From: Solirubrobacteraceae bacterium
GTDB lineage: Bacteria > Actinomycetota > Thermoleophilia > Solirubrobacterales > Solirubrobacteraceae
Reading direction: 5' to 3'
DNA: 53,777 bases
Assembly (NCBI GenBank): GCA_016463765.1
Contig: JAEMQS010000028.1
Location: 1-53,777 of the forward strand
Positions 48,389 to 53,777 of this stretch are shown here, piece after piece. Under the pieces are notes generated by a model. The model was not told the origin of the DNA. It was given only the letters and a program-made list of their open reading frames with translations, and did not search any database. How positions within the stretch are numbered: the stretch's first letter is position 1; every line of letters starts with the position of its first letter. The position numbers and the translations under genes were made by a program.

Positions 48389-49816
48389 ATGATCGGCAGC
48401 ACGGCACGCAGCGGGCCCCAGGGGTCCGGGACAACCACCGCACCCGGCCCCGCCCAGCGGCCCTCCGAGCCCACCGCGCCGGCGCGCCCGACTCGGGACG
48501 ACCACCGGCTCTTCCCGAGCGCCCCGGCCGCCTCCGCGCCGTATGACGAGCTGCGCGAGCTCGCCGCCCGGATGGAGCACGCCGACGGCCCCGTCGCGGC
48601 GATGCGCCCGCGCGAGAACCTCGCCATCCCCGCCGGCTACGCGCACCTGTGCCGGCTCGCCGAGCACGACCTGACGTTCGCGGCGTCCCCGGCCCGGCTC
48701 GACCTCGGCACGGTCTACGGCGACGGCCCCGACCGCCAGCCGTACCTCTACGACCAGGAGGACCCGGCCAAGTTCCGCCTCGGCCTGCGCGTCTCCGACC
48801 GCGGCCCCGAGGCCGGCCCCGACCTGCCGCGCATGGGCGACATCGCCGTGATCGCGGACGCGCGCAACGACGACGACGTCATCCTCGGCCAGCTCCACGG
48901 CCTGCTGCTGCGCTTCCACAACGCGGTCGTCGATGACGTTCGCGACAGCGGCACGACCACGGCGGCTGAGGACTTCGCCGCCGCCCGCCGGCTCGCGCGC
49001 TGGCACTACCAGTGGGTGATCCTCAACGACCTGCTGCCACGCCTGTGCGGGGAGGACGTCATGCACGACGTCCTCCACCGCGAGGAGTTCGTCATCACCA
49101 CCGGCTGGTCGCCCGACCCCGCGCCGCTGAACCCGCTCGACCCGGGCCACCCGGTCAGCAGCACCACGGAGGTCGTCCGCCCGCGCCTGCGGTTCCATCG
49201 CGCCGGCCAAGCCCCGGCGGTGCCGCTGGAGTTCTCGGCGGCGGCGTTCGGGCTGGCGCCCGCGATGACGCGCACCGCCTACGTCCTCAACGAGGTCGTC
49301 GACGAGCTGCGCGACGGGCGGCCCGTGTCGACCTCGCGGCTCGCCGGCCACCGGCCGCTGCCGCCGCAGTGGGGCATCGACTGGCGCATGTTCTTCCGCA
49401 CCAGCGGCGAGCCCCACCGGCCGCAGGCCGCGCACCGCATCGACGAGCGCGTCCACACCCCCGCGCTGCCCGCGCTGCTGGAGGGCGCCGCGCTGGGCCT
49501 TCCCTCGGGCCAGGCGGTCGCGGGCGCCATGTCCATCGACCCACTGCCCGCCTCCCGGCTCGGGCTCGCCGCGCTGCCGGCGCTCGAGCGCGCGACACCG
49601 CTCTGGTACTACGTCCTGCGCGAGGCGGGCGAGCTGTGCCAGGGCTGCTGCCTGGGGCCGGTCGGCGGGCGGATCGTCGCCGAGACGCTGGTCGGGCTGG
49701 TCGCCGACGACCCGGACGCGTACCTGCACGCCGAGCCAGGCTGGACGCCGACGCTGCCGTTCGCGGGCGACACCTTCCGGATGGCCGACCTCATCGCCGT
49801 GGCACAACGTTCCTGA
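48389..49816 (+). CDS. Animal-type haem peroxidase family protein
   Basis: 475 residues. Distal His93-Asp94 in LAEHDLTFAASP, then LHGLLLRFHNAVVDD (about 169-183), and the proximal His206 in RWHYQWVILNDLLPRL, matching the order of the animal haem peroxidase superfamily (peroxidases and cyclooxygenase-like dioxygenases). The N-terminal about 50 residues are Pro/Thr-rich and disordered. No signal peptide is visible, unlike secreted peroxidases. A GGAGAGAG ribosome-binding site precedes the ATG. With GMC oxidase and hydrolase neighbours, oxidation of a lipid using peroxide from the GMC enzyme is plausible but inferred. Confidence 0.88.
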   Translation: MIGSTARSGPQGSGTTTAPGPAQRPSEPTAPARPTRDDHRLFPSAPAASAPYDELRELAARMEHADGPVAAMRPRENLAIPAGYAHLCRLAEHDLTFAASPARLDLGTVYGDGPDRQPYLYDQEDPAKFRLGLRVSDRGPEAGPDLPRMGDIAVIADARNDDDVILGQLHGLLLRFHNAVVDDVRDSGTTTAAEDFAAARRLARWHYQWVILNDLLPRLCGEDVMHDVLHREEFVITTGWSPDPAPLNPLDPGHPVSSTTEVVRPRLRFHRAGQAPAVPLEFSAAAFGLAPAMTRTAYVLNEVVDELRDGRPVSTSRLAGHRPLPPQWGIDWRMFFRTSGEPHRPQAAHRIDERVHTPALPALLEGAALGLPSGQAVAGAMSIDPLPASRLGLAALPALERATPLWYYVLREAGELCQGCCLGPVGGRIVAETLVGLVADDPDAYLHAEPGWTPTLPFAGDTFRMADLIAVAQRS

Positions 49817-49826
49817 ACGACGTGCG

Positions 49827-49846
49827 CCCCGGGATCACGCCCGGGG
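49827..49846 (+). promoter_or_regulatory. Hairpin over the ribosome-binding site of the PLP gene
   Basis: Perfect 7-base arms CCCCGGG (49827-49833) and CCCGGGG (49840-49846) with a six-base loop. The GGGG that would pair with 16S rRNA lies in the right arm, three bases before the ATG at 49850, so the hairpin could limit translation or partly terminate transcription. Confidence 0.55.
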
Positions 49847-49849
49847 AAC

Positions 49850-51379
49850 ATGACCGATGACGACGCTCCGTATCTCCGCGCGCTCTCCCGGTTCGCCGGG
49901 CGCGACCCGGGCCGCCTGACCGTTCCGGGACACAAGGGCGGGGTGGCCGCGTGCGGCAACCAGGTGGCGACACTCGGGGCGGCGGCGCACGCGCTCGATG
50001 TCCCGACGCTCATCCCCGGGGTCGACGTCGCAGGTGGCGACCAGACCGACGCCCTCGCGCACGCCGAGGCCCTCGCCGCCCGGGCGTGGGGCGCGCGGCG
50101 CACGTGGTTCCTGACCGGTGGGGCGTCGCAGGGCAACCTCGCCGCATGTCTGGCGGTCGCGCAGGGCGGACAACGGGTCGTCGTCCAGCGGACCGCGCAC
50201 GGGAGCACGATCGACGGGCTGATCGTCGCGGGACTCGAGCCGATCTTCGTCACGCCGGAGGTCGACGAGCGGCTCGGCATCGCCCACGTCGTGACGCCGG
50301 CGTCTCTGGACCGCGCGCTGAGCTCGACGCCCGACGCCGCCGCCGCGTTCGTCGTCTCCCCCACGTACTTCGGCGCCGTGGCGGACATCGCGGCGCTCGC
50401 CGCCGTGGCACACGCCCACGGGGTGCCGCTCGTCGTCGACGAAGCGTGGGGCGCGCACCTCCCGTTCTCCGACCGCCTGCCCCAGGCCGCGCTGGAGGCG
50501 GGCGCCGACCTGGTGGTCTGCAGCCCGCACAAGCACCTCGGCAGCCTGACCGGCTCGGCGCTGCTGCACCTGGGCCGCGACGCGCGCGGGCTGGATGAAG
50601 CACGGGTGGCGCGCGCCCTGCGCCTGGTGTCGAGCACGAGCCCGAGCAGCCTGCTGCGCGCGTCCCTGGATGCCGCCCGCCGCCGCGCGGCCTGCGACGG
50701 CCCGGCGCTCCTGGACGGCATGATCGACGCGCTGGCCGAGCTGCGCGAGCGGATCGGCTGGGTGCCGGGGCTGCGGACCCTGGACCATGCCACGCTGGCC
50801 GAGATCGACGGCGTCGCCGGGCACGACCCGCTGCGCCTGGTGATCGACGTCCGTGACAGCGGCGCGCCCGGGCCCACCTGGGGCCGCCTGCTGCGCGAGC
50901 TCGCCGACATCGAGGTCGAACTCTGCGACGAGCACGTCGTCGTCGCCGTGTTCGGTCTCGGTGAAGACGTGGGCGCCACCGGGGACCGGCTGCTGCCGGC
51001 TCTGGCCCGCGCCCGCGCGCGGGTGGTGCGGCGTCCGGTCCGCGCCGCGCCGCTCGCGTCGACCCCGCGCCGCGCCCCGCGTCAGCGACTGAGGCCACGG
51101 GACGCGTTCCTCGCCGACCACGAGCCCGTCGCGCTCTGCGATGCCGTGGGCCGCATCGCCGCCGAGCCGGTCATCCCCTACCCGCCCGGCATCCCGCTCG
51201 TGCTCCCGGGAGAAGAGCTCGACGCGCTCGTGCTCGCCCGCGCGCGGCAGGCCGTCCGCGCCGGGATCGCCATCCGCGGCGCCGCCGACCCGCAGCTGCG
51301 GACCGTCCTCGTGGTCACGGAGGCCGACATCGAGGCGGCCGTCCCAGAACGCGCCACGACGACCGCGGCGCTCGTGTGA
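49850..51379 (+). CDS. Orn/Lys/Arg decarboxylase-family PLP enzyme
   Basis: 509 residues. The N-terminal FAGRDPGRLTVPGHKGG, then WFLTGGASQGNLAACLAVAQ, then VVDEAWGAHLPF and the PLP lysine K228 in CSPHKHLGSLTGSALLH match the short bacterial SpeA/YaaO-type arginine/lysine decarboxylases. The C-terminal decarboxylase domain is present (PYPPGIPLVLPGEELDALV). It would decarboxylate a basic amino acid to a polyamine such as agmatine or cadaverine. Its link to the oxidation genes is not obvious; it may be co-transcribed as a separate step. Confidence 0.88.
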   Translation: MTDDDAPYLRALSRFAGRDPGRLTVPGHKGGVAACGNQVATLGAAAHALDVPTLIPGVDVAGGDQTDALAHAEALAARAWGARRTWFLTGGASQGNLAACLAVAQGGQRVVVQRTAHGSTIDGLIVAGLEPIFVTPEVDERLGIAHVVTPASLDRALSSTPDAAAAFVVSPTYFGAVADIAALAAVAHAHGVPLVVDEAWGAHLPFSDRLPQAALEAGADLVVCSPHKHLGSLTGSALLHLGRDARGLDEARVARALRLVSSTSPSSLLRASLDAARRRAACDGPALLDGMIDALAELRERIGWVPGLRTLDHATLAEIDGVAGHDPLRLVIDVRDSGAPGPTWGRLLRELADIEVELCDEHVVVAVFGLGEDVGATGDRLLPALARARARVVRRPVRAAPLASTPRRAPRQRLRPRDAFLADHEPVALCDAVGRIAAEPVIPYPPGIPLVLPGEELDALVLARARQAVRAGIAIRGAADPQLRTVLVVTEADIEAAVPERATTTAALV

Positions 51380-52224
51380 TGGTCGGCCTGGCCCTCGCCA
51401 TCGGCGCCAGCGTCGCCTGGGGCGGATCGGACTTCGTCGCGGGCCTCGCCTCGCGCAAGCGCCCGCTGCTGGCGGTGCTCGTCGGCTCGCAGGTCATCGG
51501 CCTCCTGGCGGTCATCGTGACCCTCGCGGCCGCGACACCGGCCCTCCCGCCCGGGCGCGCCATGCTGTTCGCAGCGGGGGCGGGACTCGCGGAGATCCTC
51601 GGATTCGCCGCGCTCTACCGCGGGCTGGCGCACGGCCCGATGGGCGTCGTCGCGCCGATCGCCGCCCTCGGCGGTGCGGTCCCGCTGACCGTCGGGCTCG
51701 TCATCGGCGAGCACCCCGGCGCGCTCGGAGCGGCCGGGCTGGTCGTGGCGCTCATGGGCGTCGCGCTCGTATGCACCGAGCGCGAGCGCGGCGAGGGGCC
51801 CGTCCTGCGCGGCCTGCTGCTCGCCGGCGCGGCGGCCGTGAGCTTCGGCCTGTTCTTCGTGCTCATGGCGTCCGCCACGGACGCGGGCGGCGCCACGTGG
51901 GCGGTCGCCTCCAGCCGCGTGGCGTCAGTCGCGATGCTCGTGGTCGTCGTGGCCGTGGCCGGCGGGGTGCGACTCGCGGCCGCCGACGTACCGCCCATCG
52001 CGGCGATCGGCCTGCTCGACATCGGCGCGAACGCCCTGTTCGCCGTCGCGCTGACCGCCGGGATCGATCCGGTGGTGAGCGCGGTCGGGTCGCTCTATCC
52101 GCTGACGACCGTGCTGCTCGCCCAGCTCGTGCTCGACGAACGGCTGTCGCGGATGCAGGGTGCCGGGGTCGCGACGACGCTGGCGGGCATCGGCGCCGTC
52201 GGACTGACGGGAGCGGGCGGCTGA
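51376..52224 (+). CDS. EamA/DMT family transporter
   Basis: About 281 residues with ten hydrophobic segments in two EamA halves (GLALAIGASVAWGGSDFVAG; LAGAAAVSFGLFFVLMASAT). It begins either at GTG 51376 or at ATG 51379, both overlapping the decarboxylase stop, so it is the last gene of the seven-gene run. It could export the amine made by the decarboxylase or a product of the oxidation genes. About 27% of its length is Ala plus Gly, typical of the family. Confidence 0.88.
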   Translation: MMVGLALAIGASVAWGGSDFVAGLASRKRPLLAVLVGSQVIGLLAVIVTLAAATPALPPGRAMLFAAGAGLAEILGFAALYRGLAHGPMGVVAPIAALGGAVPLTVGLVIGEHPGALGAAGLVVALMGVALVCTERERGEGPVLRGLLLAGAAAVSFGLFFVLMASATDAGGATWAVASSRVASVAMLVVVVAVAGGVRLAAADVPPIAAIGLLDIGANALFAVALTAGIDPVVSAVGSLYPLTTVLLAQLVLDERLSRMQGAGVATTLAGIGAVGLTGAGG

Positions 52225-52227
52225 GCC

Positions 52228-52665
52228 CTACGCGGCGGCGGCGAGCTTGCGGCAGATCTCCGTGAGCGAGCGCTTCTCGTCCTCATCGAGGACGCTGAAC
52301 GCCTGGGCGACCCGCTCGGTGTGCTCGGGGAACAGCCGGTCGACGAGCTCGCTGCCCGCCTCGGTGATCTCGACGAGCACCATGCGCCGGTCCTCGGGCG
52401 GACGGCGCCGGGTGACGAAGCCGCGCTGCTGCAGCGTGGAGACGACCTCCGTGGCGTTCGCCTTCGATGTGCGCAGCCGGTGGCGCAGCGCCCGCAGCTC
52501 GAGCTCACCGCCCGCCGTCGTGAGCACGACGAGGACCGAGAACCCGGTGGCGGACAGACCTTCGCGCTCGAGGTCGGCGCTCAGGCGCCGGCGGACCGAC
52601 GACTCCGCGCGAATCAACGATTCCAGCGCGCGGTGGGCCAGGAGATCGCCGGGGTGCAGGGTCAT
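52228..52665 (-). CDS. MarR family transcriptional regulator
   Basis: 145 residues from the ATG at 52665, MTLHPGDLLAHRALESLIRA. The winged helix is clear: LEREGLSATGFSVLVVLTTA, then LRALRHRLRTSKANATEVVS, then QRGFVTRRRPPEDRRMVLVE. The longer open frame upstream would overlap the divergent gene and is rejected. It shares a 52-base gap with the SnoaL-like gene, in which a symmetric inverted repeat covers both promoters, so it probably represses itself and its neighbour. It ends four bases after the EamA stop. Confidence 0.92.
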   Translation of the reverse strand: MTLHPGDLLAHRALESLIRAESSVRRRLSADLEREGLSATGFSVLVVLTTAGGELELRALRHRLRTSKANATEVVSTLQQRGFVTRRRPPEDRRMVLVEITEAGSELVDRLFPEHTERVAQAFSVLDEDEKRSLTEICRKLAAAA

Positions 52666-52678
52666 GGGCCGGGGCGAA

Positions 52679-52710
52679 CCGTATCCCTCGACCCGGACGT
52701 GGGGATACGG
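52679..52710. promoter_or_regulatory. Symmetric MarR operator and paired -10 elements
   Basis: Nine-base arms CCGTATCCC (52679-52687) and GGGATACGG (52702-52710), 14 bases apart. Each arm contains a TACGGT hexamer reading outwards (to the MarR gene on one side, to the gene at 52718 on the other, six bases before its ATG). The operator therefore overlaps both -10 elements. Confidence 0.68.
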
Positions 52711-52717
52711 TGCCGCT

Positions 52718-53122
52718 ATGCCGCCCGCAGCCGCCACCGGATTCCGCGCCGCCGTCGAGTCGCGCGACATCGACGCCTTCGCCGAGCACCTCTCGCCCGA
52801 CGTCGTCTTCCATAGCCCCGCCGTCTTTCACCCATACGTGGGCCGCGAGACCGTCGAGGCGCTCCTGCGCCTCGTGTTCGTCACCTTCGAGGACTTCCAC
52901 TACACCGACGAGCTCGACCAGGGCGACGACACCACCGCGCTCATCTTCCGGGCGAAGGCCGGTGGCAAGGAGCTCGAGGGGATGGACCTCGTGCGCATCG
53001 GCGACGACGGGCTCATCGCCGACTTCACCGTCATGATCCGCCCGCTGTCCGGGCTGATCGCCCTGGCCCAGGAGCTCGGCCCGAAGGTCGAGGCCGCGGG
53101 CCTGAAGGCGACGCCTACCTGA
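52718..53122 (+). CDS. SnoaL-like / NTF2-fold protein
   Basis: 134 residues. FRAAVESRDIDAFAEHLSPD, then VVFHSPAVFHPYVGRETVEA, is the cone-shaped NTF2/SnoaL fold start, with LEGMDLVRIGDDGLIADFTV as the strand pair. Such proteins act as small isomerases, cyclases, hydrolases or polyketide-tailoring enzymes. A leaderless promoter (TACGGT six bases upstream) is shared symmetrically with the MarR gene. The end overlaps the SRPBCC gene on the opposite strand by 8 bases. Function unknown. Confidence 0.85.
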   Translation: MPPAAATGFRAAVESRDIDAFAEHLSPDVVFHSPAVFHPYVGRETVEALLRLVFVTFEDFHYTDELDQGDDTTALIFRAKAGGKELEGMDLVRIGDDGLIADFTVMIRPLSGLIALAQELGPKVEAAGLKATPT

Positions 53123-53555
53123 GTTCCCGGTCGACGGCCTGGAGGCCGTCGCGCAGGCCCTGCGTGAGGGCCTTGCACACGAGCGGCACGAGCCCCGGGA
53201 TCGCCGAGGAGATGCGGATCCGGTAGTCGAGGTGCGTGCCGCCCGACGGCGTGGCGGTGAAGCGCATGATCCCGACGTGGTGGCGCAGCGGGGTGACGCC
53301 GGAGGTGATCCGGTAGACGATCCGCTCGCCGGGCACGAACTCCACGACCGACTCGACGAAGGGCAGCAGCGGGCCCATCTTCATCTCGCGCGACGAGCCG
53401 ACGCCGTTGCGCTCGCCGTCGGTCCCGTCGGTCAGCCGGCGGATCTTCGTGCCGGGGAACAGGGTCTCGAGCTGCTCGTGCTCGGCGAGGCGGGCGAAGA
53501 CCCGCTCGACCGGAGCGGCGAAGTCGTGTTCGACATGGACCCAGGAAGCGCGCAT
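53115..53555 (-). CDS. SRPBCC family protein
   Basis: 146 residues from the ATG at 53555, preceded by GGGAGG. MRASWVHVEHDFAAPVERVF is the usual polyketide-cyclase/dehydrase (START-like) beginning, followed by VVEFVPGERIVYRI and a C-terminal long helix (LVPLVCKALTQGLRDGLQAV). It binds hydrophobic ligands or lipids in relatives. The upstream extension is rejected. It is convergent with the SnoaL-like gene. Confidence 0.88.
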   Translation of the reverse strand: MRASWVHVEHDFAAPVERVFARLAEHEQLETLFPGTKIRRLTDGTDGERNGVGSSREMKMGPLLPFVESVVEFVPGERIVYRITSGVTPLRHHVGIMRFTATPSGGTHLDYRIRISSAIPGLVPLVCKALTQGLRDGLQAVDRELR

Positions 53556-53589
53556 CTGCGCATCCTCCCGGATCGGAGGACGGGTGTGG

Positions 53590-53777
53590 CTAGCCCTCGA
53601 GGACGACGATGGCCGACGGCGCGGGGCCGCACCGGCCGATCCGGGCGCTGAAGCGCACACCGAAGACCCCGAGCGGCCGGACCCGCACGCGCGGGACGTC
53701 ACCATCTCCGGGCTGACCCGACGCGGCGCTGAGCACCAGCTCGATCAGGCTGCCGCCGCCGTTGGCGTTCGCGTCAG
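53590..53777 (-). CDS. Hypothetical protein, C-terminal fragment
   Basis: The last 62 codons of a gene that begins beyond the right edge; it reads DANANGGGSLIELVLSAASG ... and ends SAIVVLEG. GC-rich third codon positions and a stop 35 bases upstream of the SRPBCC start support it. The beta-strand-like pattern and Gly-rich start suggest a secreted or surface protein, but no family can be assigned. Confidence 0.5.
   Translation of the reverse strand, partial: DANANGGGSLIELVLSAASGQPGDGDVPRVRVRPLGVFGVRFSARIGRCGPAPSAIVVLEG

Noticed and set aside
1-53777. tRNA, rRNA, CRISPR, insertion sequence or prophage genes
   Set aside because: I looked for T-loop-like GGTTCGAATCC strings, regularly spaced repeats, transposase motifs and integrases and found none. 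Short remnants could be missed by eye.

Overview
The window is GC-rich (I judge above 70% from codon third positions), densely packed bacterial chromosome with no tRNA, rRNA, insertion sequence, phage gene or CRISPR array that I could find. The gene set suggests a Gram-positive actinomycete outside the best-known families. It includes a deazaflavin (F420)-type nitroreductase-fold protein, PAC2, SpoIIM-like and DUF3224 proteins, an actinobacterial-style IleRS, and secreted proteins with basic C-terminal domains. My inference is class Thermoleophilia, order Solirubrobacterales (Conexibacter, Patulibacter or Solirubrobacter type). This rests on gene content and style, not on a database match.

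Layout. 0-4.8 kb: a TetR regulator divergent from a cut-off FAD oxidoreductase with two identical operators, then an AraC regulator, a DUF3224 protein and a PAC2 / sugar-nucleotide pyrophosphorylase / GHMP kinase operon. 4.8-12.1 kb: a YhaM-like HD/OB protein, an M48 protease with two half-size TauE/SafE permeases, trehalose-phosphatase, an EAL-HDOD signalling protein behind a sigma-28-like promoter, a DUF554 protein and a glycosyltransferase. 12.1-22.2 kb: an MFS exporter, a ferric-reductase-type flavocytochrome, a GlxA-type regulator with a DJ-1/PfpI partner, PolX, a SpoIIM-like protein, thioredoxin, and an EamA / GntR / RlmA-like operon. 22.2-30.7 kb: a TetR-controlled SDR / acyl-CoA synthetase / SDR cluster, an esterase-TetR pair divergent from a secreted GH3 glycosidase, and an F420-type reductase. 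30.7-40.9 kb: secreted proteins of unknown function, an unknown two-gene unit, IleRS, a frameshifted RTX-repeat secreted protein and a PD40 beta-propeller protein.

40.9-52.2 kb is the most striking part: seven genes in one direction, four junctions overlapping or one base apart. They encode a degenerate cyclase-like domain, a large AAA/TPR regulator, a cholesterol-oxidase-like GMC oxidoreductase, an alpha/beta hydrolase with a Cys at the nucleophile elbow, an animal-type haem peroxidase, a PLP decarboxylase and an EamA exporter. This looks like a self-regulated lipid or sterol oxidation module. The window ends with a MarR regulator divergent from a SnoaL-like protein across a symmetric operator, an SRPBCC protein, and the 3' end of an unknown gene.

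Two themes recur. First, at least thirteen genes have a -10 element (TANNNT, or the sigma-28 type in one case) 6-8 bases before the start codon, implying leaderless mRNAs; this also settles several start choices. Second, a family of intergenic palindromes with related sequence sits at four or five gene junctions. Calls marked hypothetical have recognisable features but no function I can defend.
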